A stretch of DNA of 64,000 nt. Source: a virus. This document shows positions 56,990-64,000 of this stretch, one piece after another. The notes under the pieces were generated by a model, which made no database searches, was not told where the DNA came from, and saw only the letters and a list, made by a program, of their open reading frames with translations. The stretch's first letter is position 1, and every line of letters begins with the position of its first letter. The stretch is taken from IMG/VR virus record IMGVR_UViG_3300032291_001290, positions 1-64,000 of that record. One strand, written 5' to 3'. Made by a program: the position numbers and the translations under genes.

Positions 56990-59900
56990 ATGGCACTAAC
57001 ATCTCCAGGCGTAGAAGTAACAATCATTGACCAAAGTCAGTATCTTCCAGCCCCAACCAATTCTGTTCCGCTTGTTATCTTAGCTACGGCGCAGAACAAA
57101 GCTAATGCGTCTGGCACAGCAGTTGCACCAGCAACTACAGCCGCAAATGCCGGAAAACTATATCAAGTAACAAGTCAACGAGACTTGGTAGACTTGTACG
57201 GTACTCCGTTCTTTTACACAACAACAAACGGTACACCAATTCAGGGCTATGAACTTAACGAGTATGGTCTATTAGCAGCATATAGTTTATTAGGTGCAAC
57301 TAATCGTTGCTACGTACTACGTGCAGATATCGATCTAGCTAGCTTAGTAGGACAAACAGGTCGTCCATCGGGCGAACCCGATAACGGCGCATACTGGTTA
57401 GATACTTCAACAACCACTTGGGGCATTTATGAATTCAATGCTACAACAGGATTGTTTACATTGCAAATTCCTATAGTAATTACTGAATCGGCTAATATAT
57501 CAGGTGGTGTTCCACTATCTAGCATTGGTAGCATAGGTGATTATGCTATTAATGCAATACAAATTACAAATGAGCCTACTCAACAAGGTCAATATTTTTA
57601 CAAGACTACCAACAACGTATGGGTAGTGGTAGGTTCAGTAGATTGGCAAAATGATTGGCCAACTGCTCAGGGCACAGAATCAAATCCTACATTAAGTGCA
57701 GGTGATGTATTCAATATTAATGTTAGTGGATTATATAACTTGACTGTTACAGTTCCTAATTCACCTAACAATAATGTAGCTGGTGTAGCAAGTGCTATTA
57801 ACGCTTTAAATAACGGATACGTAAGTGCTAGTGTTACTTCAGGAAGATTGAATGTATATTCAGCACAACCTGCAAGCGGAAATCAATATATTTCGTTTAT
57901 TAACGTAAGTACTGGAACAGCAGTTGAAGATTTAGGTTTAACAGAAGATCCGTTTGATTATTATCAAACTGCATTAGCATTTGGTACATCTGCTCAGATG
58001 CCATTATGGACATCAAGTCAAACAGTTCCTCGCCCGACTGGTTCTGTTTGGATCAAAATTGGCTCTGCTGGAAATGGATTAAATCCAGTATTATCTGAAT
58101 ACAATGCAACAACCGCTGCGTTTAATGCACGGAATGTTACTTTGTATACATCTGACTGGGCTGCCAGTGCAAGTCTTGATTCAAGTGGTGGACAAGCTAT
58201 TCCTGCAGGAAGCATTTATGCACAGTATAATTTTACAGGTGTATTTGGAGAAGGTCCAGTTTACTTGTGGAAGAGAAGTGCATTAGGTCCTACTGTAGTT
58301 ACTAGTAGTGTAACTGATTATCTATCAACAATTACCGGAACTTTGTTTGCACAAATAAGTGTACCTGGTTCAGCAAGTTTATCAAGTACTACGTATCAAA
58401 TACCAATAGCAACTGGCGATACAGCTACTGATTTCGTAACAGCATGGTCTGCTACTAACATTCCTTTTACACAAGCACTTGTGACTACAGATGGAGCAAT
58501 TCAATTAGTTCACACTGAAGGTGGAGAAATAATTTTAGCTGACGTTTTCATTAGTGGTGGTAGTCAAGGTATTTCACAAGGTATCATTGACGAACTAGGA
58601 TTTATCAGTGGTACAACACCTGGTTGTAAATTTGGTACATCATATACATCATCATTTACTAAAGCAGTAACATCAACTTCAGGTAGTGGTATAAATGCAA
58701 CAATTCAAGTTCAGGCATTTTACGGTGTTTATAGATTAACAGGTGATGGTGTTGTTGCAAACGGTACAGGTTATGCAGTTGGTGACACATTAACAATCAG
58801 TGGTGCAACACTTGGTGGCACAACACCAGGGAACGATTTAGTATTAAAAGTCGCTACAATTTCAGGTGGTGGTGGTACTGGTCCTGCTACAGCGGTAACT
58901 TATGTTTCAGGTACACCTGCAGTTTATTACGGAACTCAATTGAGTAATTGGGTAGAGTTTACTTATACAGCTAACGAAGGCGCTCCAGTAGCGGCACCTG
59001 CTAATAACACAAACTGGTTCTGGAGTGTTGTTGACCAAGTAGACATTATGGTACAATATAATGGTCAATGGAATGGCTACGGTAACTTAAACTATGATAC
59101 TACAGGTTTCCCAACATCAGGTGCCAACACAACAAATCCAACTGGTCCGATTATAAGTGCTAGTGAACCAACAACACAAACTGATGGTACTGCACTAGTA
59201 TACGGTGATCTTTGGATTGATACAAGTGACTTAGAGGCTTATCCTATCATCCGTCGCTGGGAAGTAATAGATGCTACCACAGATGGTTGGGTATTAATTG
59301 ACAATGCAGATCAAACAAGTTCTAGGGGTGCTGTATTCTTAGATGCACGTTGGGCAACAAATGGAACTACAAATCCAGTTGATGATCCTATTCCCTCAAT
59401 CGTTAGTTTGTTAACAAGCGATTACGTTGATTTAGATGCTCCGGATCCTGCACTATATCCAGCTGGTATGTTGTTGTTCAACACACGCCGTTCAGGATAC
59501 AATGTAAAACAATATAGAGTTAATTACTTTAATAGTTTAAGTTTCCCTGACGAAACATTACCAACAGTAACATCTGCTTGGGTAAGTGTTAGTGGGTTAC
59601 AGTCAAACGGTGCACCATACATGGGCCGTCAAGCACAACGTAACATGGTTGTTGAATCATTGCGTTCAGTAGTTGATACTAACACTGATATTCGTGATGA
59701 AGATAATTTCTTCAACTTGTTAGCAGCACCTTATTACCCAGAACTACAACCTAACATGGTTGTATTGAATGCAGATCGCGGTGAAACAGGTTATATTATC
59801 GGTGACACACCAATGAGATTACCTGATGATGCTACTGCAATTCAAGCATGGGCTACTAACGCAGCCGGCGCAGAGAGTACAGGAGAAGCAGGTTGTGTAA

Positions 59901-60568
59901 CACGTAATACATATCTAGGTCTATTCTACCCAAGTGGAATTGCACCTGACTTGAGTGGCAACTTAGTTGCTGTTCCCCCAAGTCACATGATGTTACGTAC
60001 ATTCTTACGTAATGATACTGTTGCTTATCCTTGGTTAGCACCAGCTGGTACACGCCGTGGTAACATTGACAATGCTACAAACATTGGTTACTTAGATGCA
60101 ACTACTGGTGAGTTTATTACAATAAAAACACGCTTAGGTATTCGTGATGTACTATACATTAACTTTATCAATCCATTAGTATTCTTTACTGGTATTGGTT
60201 TGTTGAACTATGGTAACAAAACAAGTTTCAACTCACAGAGCGCATTAGATAGAGTAAACGTTGCACGTTTGATTGCTTATATTCGTAGACAATTAACATT
60301 GGCAGCAAGACCGTTCGTATTTGAACCAAATGACGCATTGACTAGAAATCAAATTGCTGGTGTAATTCAATCACTATTTGTCGATCTAGTTGCAAAACGC
60401 GGCATCTACGACTATCTTGTAGTCTGTGATGAAAGCAATAACACACCTGCAAGAATTGATAGAAATGAACTATGGGTTGACGTTGCAATTGAGCCTGTTA
60501 AGGCAGCTGAATTCATCTACATCCCAGTTAGAGTTCTAAACACAGGTGAGATAGCATCATTGGGATAA
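56990..60568 (+). CDS. 18: contractile tail sheath protein gp18, large form
   Basis: Sheath subunit. N-terminus MALTSPGVEVTIIDQSQYLP and C-terminus (RLIAYIRRQLTLAARPFVFE, then DALTRNQIAGVIQSLFVDLV, ending RVLNTGEIASLG) are typical of the T4-like sheath. The length is 1,192 residues versus 659 in T4. The extra sequence lies in the middle (about 130-720), with Trp/Gly-rich repeated segments (YWLDTSTTTWGIYEF and LWIDTSDLEAYPIIRRW) that look like surface-exposed domains inserted in the outer sheath domain. Confidence 0.93.
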   Translation: MALTSPGVEVTIIDQSQYLPAPTNSVPLVILATAQNKANASGTAVAPATTAANAGKLYQVTSQRDLVDLYGTPFFYTTTNGTPIQGYELNEYGLLAAYSLLGATNRCYVLRADIDLASLVGQTGRPSGEPDNGAYWLDTSTTTWGIYEFNATTGLFTLQIPIVITESANISGGVPLSSIGSIGDYAINAIQITNEPTQQGQYFYKTTNNVWVVVGSVDWQNDWPTAQGTESNPTLSAGDVFNINVSGLYNLTVTVPNSPNNNVAGVASAINALNNGYVSASVTSGRLNVYSAQPASGNQYISFINVSTGTAVEDLGLTEDPFDYYQTALAFGTSAQMPLWTSSQTVPRPTGSVWIKIGSAGNGLNPVLSEYNATTAAFNARNVTLYTSDWAASASLDSSGGQAIPAGSIYAQYNFTGVFGEGPVYLWKRSALGPTVVTSSVTDYLSTITGTLFAQISVPGSASLSSTTYQIPIATGDTATDFVTAWSATNIPFTQALVTTDGAIQLVHTEGGEIILADVFISGGSQGISQGIIDELGFISGTTPGCKFGTSYTSSFTKAVTSTSGSGINATIQVQAFYGVYRLTGDGVVANGTGYAVGDTLTISGATLGGTTPGNDLVLKVATISGGGGTGPATAVTYVSGTPAVYYGTQLSNWVEFTYTANEGAPVAAPANNTNWFWSVVDQVDIMVQYNGQWNGYGNLNYDTTGFPTSGANTTNPTGPIISASEPTTQTDGTALVYGDLWIDTSDLEAYPIIRRWEVIDATTDGWVLIDNADQTSSRGAVFLDARWATNGTTNPVDDPIPSIVSLLTSDYVDLDAPDPALYPAGMLLFNTRRSGYNVKQYRVNYFNSLSFPDETLPTVTSAWVSVSGLQSNGAPYMGRQAQRNMVVESLRSVVDTNTDIRDEDNFFNLLAAPYYPELQPNMVVLNADRGETGYIIGDTPMRLPDDATAIQAWATNAAGAESTGEAGCVTRNTYLGLFYPSGIAPDLSGNLVAVPPSHMMLRTFLRNDTVAYPWLAPAGTRRGNIDNATNIGYLDATTGEFITIKTRLGIRDVLYINFINPLVFFTGIGLLNYGNKTSFNSQSALDRVNVARLIAYIRRQLTLAARPFVFEPNDALTRNQIAGVIQSLFVDLVAKRGIYDYLVVCDESNNTPARIDRNELWVDVAIEPVKAAEFIYIPVRVLNTGEIASLG

Positions 60569-60575
60569 AATAAGA

Positions 60576-60593
60576 ATGCCCCCTCGGGGGCAT
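60576..60593 (+). terminator. hairpin after the sheath gene
   Basis: ATGCCCCC (60576-60583) and GGGGGCAT (60586-60593) with only a 2-nt centre. GC-rich and followed by a short T/A tract; likely partial terminator between gp18 and gp19. Confidence 0.65.
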
Positions 60594-60604
60594 CTTAATA
60601 AAAA

Positions 60605-60612
60605 GATAAATA
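60605..60612 (+). promoter_or_regulatory. late promoter octamer GATAAATA of the tube gene
   Basis: Followed by ACAGGAG (ribosome site) and the ATG at 60633. Usual leader length. Confidence 0.75.
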
Positions 60613-60632
60613 AAGATACAGGAGATTAAAAA

Positions 60633-61268
60633 ATGGCAACAGCCTCACAATCATTGTTCAACATGACAGTAGCATCTGATAATGCTGGCGGTAATCAGGG
60701 CTTACTAATGCCCAAACTACAATTCAGATTCAGAGTTAACTTTTTGAATTTTGGAGCAAGCGCAAGTTCAATCGAATTAACAAAACAGGTTATCGATTGC
60801 GCCCGTCCACAAGTACAATTTGCAGAAATTACATTACCAATTTACAACTCAACAATGTATTTGGCAGGAAAAGCAACATGGCAAACACTAGCTATCAACG
60901 TTAGAGATGATGCGTCTGGAACAGTAGCAAGATTAGTTGGACAACAATTACAGAAACAAATGGACTTTGTTGAACAAGCATCTGCGGCTACAGGTCAAGA
61001 TTATAAGTTCCAAACAAACATTGAAATCTTAGACGGCGGAAACGGTGCAAATGCTCCAATCGTTTTAGAAACTTGGGAATTGTATGGCTGCTTCTTGCAA
61101 ACAGTCAACTACAATACACTAAACTATGCAACAAACGAAGCAGTAACAATATCAATGACATTACGTTATGATAATGCAATTCAAAGCCCAATTGGCTCTG
61201 GTGTTGGTGCAGTTGTTGGTCGTGCCCTAGGTGGCGCTTCAGTAACAGGCATTGGCTCAGGTCAATAA
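60633..61268 (+). CDS. 19: tail tube protein gp19
   Basis: Forms the inner tail tube. The 211-residue protein (T4 163) shows the N-terminal strand KLQFRFRVNFLNF, then IELTKQVIDCARPQVQFAEI (typical tube motif) and the C-terminal TISMTLRYDNAIQ. A Gly/Ala/Val-rich C-terminal extension (GVGAVVGRALGGASVTGIGS) is extra. Directly downstream of gp18 with its own late promoter. Confidence 0.92.
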   Translation: MATASQSLFNMTVASDNAGGNQGLLMPKLQFRFRVNFLNFGASASSIELTKQVIDCARPQVQFAEITLPIYNSTMYLAGKATWQTLAINVRDDASGTVARLVGQQLQKQMDFVEQASAATGQDYKFQTNIEILDGGNGANAPIVLETWELYGCFLQTVNYNTLNYATNEAVTISMTLRYDNAIQSPIGSGVGAVVGRALGGASVTGIGSGQ

Positions 61269-61290
61269 TTAGTTTAGAAAAGTCTAGTAC

Positions 61291-62466
61291 ATGGCTGGAT
61301 TTTTTCAAGATTTAATCACAAACGCTGCCGGAACTTTTTTCGGCGGCGATTACCTTCGTGATTATACTCACGCTAGTAAAACATTTAGGACTAACGCATA
61401 TCAATATGCACCTAAATTCAAATATCTATTCCATGTCTACTTTGATATTAACTCTGAAGTATATTCACAAAATGTAAGTACTGGTGCTAATTTTGGTTTA
61501 GCAGTTAAAACAGTAAAACTTCCTAGCTTTACATTTGATACACATACATTAAATCAATATAATCGTAAAAGAATTGTACAGTCAAAAATCAAATATGATC
61601 CAGTAGACATATCTTTTCATGATGATAACGGCAACATCATACGAAGTATGTGGAAAGCATATTATAATTATTATTATGCTGACGGTACAAAACCTAGTGT
61701 GGTATTTGCTGGATCAAGGGGAGGGGCACCTGCTCAGCCTGGAGCTACTCTTGCTAACTACAATGAACGAACAACATACGTACCTTCTATAACAGGAAAT
61801 GAATCGTGGGGTTATATAGGTGATACTAATGTCCCAGCATCAGTTAGTGGTGTTAAGGTTCCGTTCTTTAAAAACATTACGGTTTTTGGTTTTAACCAAC
61901 ACAACTTTGTAGCGTATACATTAATCAACCCTATCATTAGTAGATTAAGTCACGATACATATGATTATGCTCAAAACTCTGGTACTATGGAAATGCAAAT
62001 GGGAGTAGAATACGAAACTGTTGTATATAATGAAGGTGCTATTGATGGTAAGACTCCTAGCAACATTGTTACCGGTTTTGGATTAGATGCCAATTATGAT
62101 AGAACAATAAGTCCAATAGCAAGACCAGGTTCTAATGCAAAAATATTAGGACAAGGTGGTTTAGTTGAAGGTGTCGGCGGTGCAATTGAAGCATTTGGTC
62201 GTGGTGATATATTAGGTGGTATTCAAGCTGCAGGTACTACATACAACACATTTAAAAATAAAAATTTAAAACAAATTGCAAGAGCAGAGGTTATTAGTGG
62301 TATAAAAAATGCTGTTCAGCAAACTCCTAATAGAAATCTAACTGTTGTTACTCCTATCTTTGGAGCAAGCCCAACCACACTAGGAACAGCAGGTGCACCA
62401 GTTAATGGACAAGCTACACCTCAATCAGTAGGTGTAAATCCCTACGCAGGCAAAAGAAATCCATAA
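61291..62466 (+). CDS. tail-tube-like structural protein, 391 aa
   Basis: Starts MAGFFQDLITNAAGTFFGGD and contains YAPKFKYLFHVYFDINSE, TVKLPSFTFDTHTLNQYNRK and KIKYDPVDISFHDDNGN, then a tube-like end (SGTMEMQMGVEYETVVYNEG). This is the tube fold with an extra C-terminal region (about 290-391) of low complexity. It may be a gp48/gp54-like tube initiator or a virion tube paralogue. It follows gp19 by 22 nt. Confidence 0.65.
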   Translation: MAGFFQDLITNAAGTFFGGDYLRDYTHASKTFRTNAYQYAPKFKYLFHVYFDINSEVYSQNVSTGANFGLAVKTVKLPSFTFDTHTLNQYNRKRIVQSKIKYDPVDISFHDDNGNIIRSMWKAYYNYYYADGTKPSVVFAGSRGGAPAQPGATLANYNERTTYVPSITGNESWGYIGDTNVPASVSGVKVPFFKNITVFGFNQHNFVAYTLINPIISRLSHDTYDYAQNSGTMEMQMGVEYETVVYNEGAIDGKTPSNIVTGFGLDANYDRTISPIARPGSNAKILGQGGLVEGVGGAIEAFGRGDILGGIQAAGTTYNTFKNKNLKQIARAEVISGIKNAVQQTPNRNLTVVTPIFGASPTTLGTAGAPVNGQATPQSVGVNPYAGKRNP

Positions 62467-62475
62467 TATTTAGGT

Positions 62476-62483
62476 AATAAATA
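62476..62483 (+). promoter_or_regulatory. late promoter octamer AATAAATA
   Basis: The ATG at 62492 follows 8 nt after the octamer, leaving a very short leader of about 2-3 nt. TAATA/TATTA flanks could pair weakly. Confidence 0.5.
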
Positions 62484-62491
62484 AACGTATT

Positions 62492-62851
62492 ATGCCAAGA
62501 ATATTAGATACCCGCTCAACATTAGATAACACAATCAGAATTTTTGATTCGTTTTATGCATTAGATTTAATCGTTAATGGAAACGAGTATGACATTGTGC
62601 ATGGTTATTTTATATCAATTTGTGAAACAAAAAATATTGCTGATAATTTTACTGCGGTGTTTTTTAGAGTTTCGCAAGATACCGGGATTACTGCATTAGA
62701 TTTATTAGACCAAATTAAAGGTACTAAGAAAATGGAAATGAATCAGATTCTTGCTTACTATCTTAATAGTTTCAAATCTAAAACATCTTTGTATGGAATC
62801 AGTGTTCGACCAAGACCTAATCAACCGGTTCAACGTAACATAGTACAATAA
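62492..62851 (+). CDS. conserved virion-associated protein, 119 aa
   Basis: Starts MPRILDTRSTLDNTIRIFDS, then DIVHGYFISICETKNIADNF and KKMEMNQILAYYLNSFKSKT, ending RPNQPVQRNIVQ. I recall a close pattern in marine T4-like phages located between tube and head-completion genes. Probably a structural or assembly protein. It ends 1 nt before the gp4 start. Confidence 0.7.
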   Translation: MPRILDTRSTLDNTIRIFDSFYALDLIVNGNEYDIVHGYFISICETKNIADNFTAVFFRVSQDTGITALDLLDQIKGTKKMEMNQILAYYLNSFKSKTSLYGISVRPRPNQPVQRNIVQ

Positions 62852-62852
62852 T

Positions 62853-63290
62853 ATGAGAAGTTGGGCACAAGGTATATTCACTCCCAAAAATCCACAGAAG
62901 TATGTAGGTAAACACAAACCTAAATACAGATCAGGCTGGGAATTAACCTTCATGACCTTTTGTGATACTAACAAAAATGTAACACATTGGGCTAGTGAAT
63001 CAATGTCTATACCATATAGAAGCCCACTAGATGGCAAAGTACATATGTACATACCAGATTTTTTTGTAGTTTATCAAAACAAATATGGTAAACAACTTGC
63101 GGAAGTTGTTGAAATAAAACCTAAAAAACAAAGTTTAATTGAAAGTCGTATTGCAAGTGCTAAAGATAGAGCAGTCGTTGCAGTAAACCACGCAAAGTGG
63201 CAATCAGCCATGGCATATTGTAAAGCACAAGGCTTTACGTTTAGAGTAATTACAGAGGATGATCTTTTTAGAAATGGTTCACGAAAGTAA
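62853..63290 (+). CDS. 4: head completion protein gp4
   Basis: T4 gp4 (also 50/65) finishes filled heads. The 145-residue protein has the family pattern RSGWELTFMTFCD and a PD-(D/E)XK-like core: D69 in YIPDFFVVYQ, E87 and K89 in VVEIKPKKQ, then a helix (AKWQSAMAYCKAQG). T4 gp4 is 150 residues. It lies between the conserved virion protein and gp16. Confidence 0.9.
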   Translation: MRSWAQGIFTPKNPQKYVGKHKPKYRSGWELTFMTFCDTNKNVTHWASESMSIPYRSPLDGKVHMYIPDFFVVYQNKYGKQLAEVVEIKPKKQSLIESRIASAKDRAVVAVNHAKWQSAMAYCKAQGFTFRVITEDDLFRNGSRK

Positions 63291-63298
63291 ATAAATAC
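63291..63298 (+). promoter_or_regulatory. late promoter octamer 3 nt before a start codon (63302)
   Basis: AATAAATA followed by CTT and the ATG. Even shorter than at the other sites; predicted transcription start would lie within the ATG, so read-through or a shifted start may be used. Confidence 0.45.
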
Positions 63299-63301
63299 TT
63301 T

Positions 63302-63784
63302 ATGACCAAAAAATTAGAAGAATTATTTGAATTGCCACAAAACGATATTGATAGTTTATCTAGACCTATCCCTGAAAATGCAGAATTAGTCACTACAACT
63401 GCATTAGATAACTTAACAAAGATTGAAGAAGCATTACCACAAGTACGTGGATTAGAAGCCGCTGACGGAGAAATGGATGAATTAGCAAGTTTAGCAACAT
63501 CAAGTTATAAAGACTTAATGGATTTAGGAATGCAGGTTGACAGTCGTTTTGCTAGTGAAATTTTCAATAGTGCTAGTAGTATGCTAGGCCATGCTATTAC
63601 AGCTAAAACAGCCAAATTAAACAAGAAATTAAAAATGATTGAGTTGCAATTAAAGAAAGCAACACTAGATCAAAAAGTTGCTAGTAAAACTGAAGAAATC
63701 GAAAACACTCCTCTGGGTGAAGGTAGAGAACTTGATAGAAATGAATTGTTAAAAATACTAGCAGGCAAAACTAATGAAAAATGA
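63302..63784 (+). CDS. 16: terminase small subunit, gp16-like
   Basis: The small subunit regulates packaging and DNA binding. The 160-residue protein (T4 164) has an acidic start (MTKKLEELFELPQNDIDSLS), a central helix pair (SSYKDLMDLGMQVDSRFASE, then SSMLGHAITAKTAKLNKKLK and MIELQLKK), and a C-terminal region ending LLKILAGK. This follows the gp16 pattern of T4-like marine phages. It is more than 50 kb from gp17 within the window. Confidence 0.8.
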   Translation: MTKKLEELFELPQNDIDSLSRPIPENAELVTTTALDNLTKIEEALPQVRGLEAADGEMDELASLATSSYKDLMDLGMQVDSRFASEIFNSASSMLGHAITAKTAKLNKKLKMIELQLKKATLDQKVASKTEEIENTPLGEGRELDRNELLKILAGKTNEK

Positions 63785-63790
63785 TAAATA
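63783..63790 (+). promoter_or_regulatory. late promoter octamer GATAAATA
   Basis: Precedes ACAGGAA and the ATG at 63811. The octamer overlaps the stop region of gp16. Confidence 0.7.
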
Positions 63791-63810
63791 ATATATACAG
63801 GAATTAAGAA

Positions 63811-64000
63811 ATGAAAAGCCTAAAACGATACATTATGGAAAGTGTACATACTTACAATTACACTATCAAAATTGCCGGAGAAGTTGATAAAAACTTTTTA
63901 GACATGTTTAAGTACAATCTAAACAAGTTTGACCCTATCAAAATTCACGATCCGGTTTCAACCCCTATACAAAAAGACCCGTATGGTTTCCCCAACGTAT
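63811..64000 (+). CDS. conserved T4-like protein with candidate targeting peptide (3' truncated)
   Basis: Cut by the window end; 63 residues are visible. It starts MKSLKRYIMES, with IME fitting the I/L-x-E cut rule of the prohead protease, so this may be an internal head or core component. It continues YNYTIKIAGEVDKNFLDMFK, then DPIKIHDP and PYGFPN, a conserved block I recall from T4-like marine phages just upstream of the capsid genes. The rest lies outside. Confidence 0.65.
   Translation, partial: MKSLKRYIMESVHTYNYTIKIAGEVDKNFLDMFKYNLNKFDPIKIHDPVSTPIQKDPYGFPNV

Noticed and set aside
1-64000. tRNA genes
   Set aside because: No cloverleaf-like sequence was found by eye in the short intergenic regions; a tRNA scan would be needed to exclude them.
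1-64000. Identification as a typical cyanophage
   Set aside because: No photosynthesis gene appears, and the early promoters and the BPSL0761-like gene suggest another host. The window alone cannot settle the host.

Overview
The window is a 64 kb piece of an AT-rich, tightly packed T4-like myovirus genome. The evidence is a full T4-type set: gp17 and gp16 terminase subunits, gp18 sheath, gp19 tube, gp13/gp14/gp15-type neck and sheath-terminator proteins, gp4, gp32, UvsX, UvsY-like, UvsW, gp41, gp61, endonuclease VII, DexA, rIIA/rIIB, DHFR, thymidylate synthase and dNMP kinase. T4-type late promoters (consensus NATAAATA) precede the virion genes, and strong sigma70-type promoters (TTGACA-17-TATAAT/TATACT) precede the early genes. 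No photosynthesis gene is present, so this is not a typical cyanophage. The host is a Gram-negative bacterium (two-component spanin-like pair). A BPSL0761-like small protein weakly suggests a proteobacterium.

Layout. 1-3.6 kb: end of a VWA-like gene, small genes, DHFR and thymidylate synthase. 3.6-10.7 kb: accessory block with epimerase, N-twitch radical SAM protein, DegT aminotransferase, spanin-like pair, candidate internal head proteins, methyltransferase and a GGNH protein. 10.7-14.3 kb: terminase large subunit and a virion protein. 14.3-29.2 kb: recombination and early block (gp32, uvsX, uvsY-like, rIIA, rIIB, two AAA+ ATPases, a HARP-like gene, uvsW, possible clamp-loader subunit). 29.2-33 kb: tandem array of overlapping mini-genes whose proteins mostly end in a (F/Y)xLxW-type tail, interrupted by a second radical SAM gene. 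33-38 kb: endonuclease VII, DexA, a DnaE-like mini-protein, primase and helicase. 38-48.9 kb: structural and fibre genes with an IscA-like protein, an SGNH-like protein and a PD-(D/E)XK nuclease. 48.9-52.5 kb: minus-strand gp14-like, gp15-like and Nudix genes. 52.5-64 kb: early genes, then gp13-like, gp1, sheath, tube, gp4 and gp16; portal and capsid genes presumably follow beyond the end.

The main new observations are: (1) the mini-gene array, in which codons for the conserved C-terminus also supply the next gene's start codon; (2) late promoters placed so that predicted transcription begins at the A of the ATG, in genes with no visible Shine-Dalgarno (leaderless late mRNAs); (3) a second class of late promoters inside inverted repeats whose right arm covers the ribosome-binding site or start codon, so only mRNAs from the late promoter would be free for translation; (4) a 203-residue protein carrying several DnaE-type motifs; and (5) proteins with T4 internal-protein-type N-terminal capsid-targeting peptides. 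All function calls come from reading motifs and comparing with remembered family features; no database search was run.
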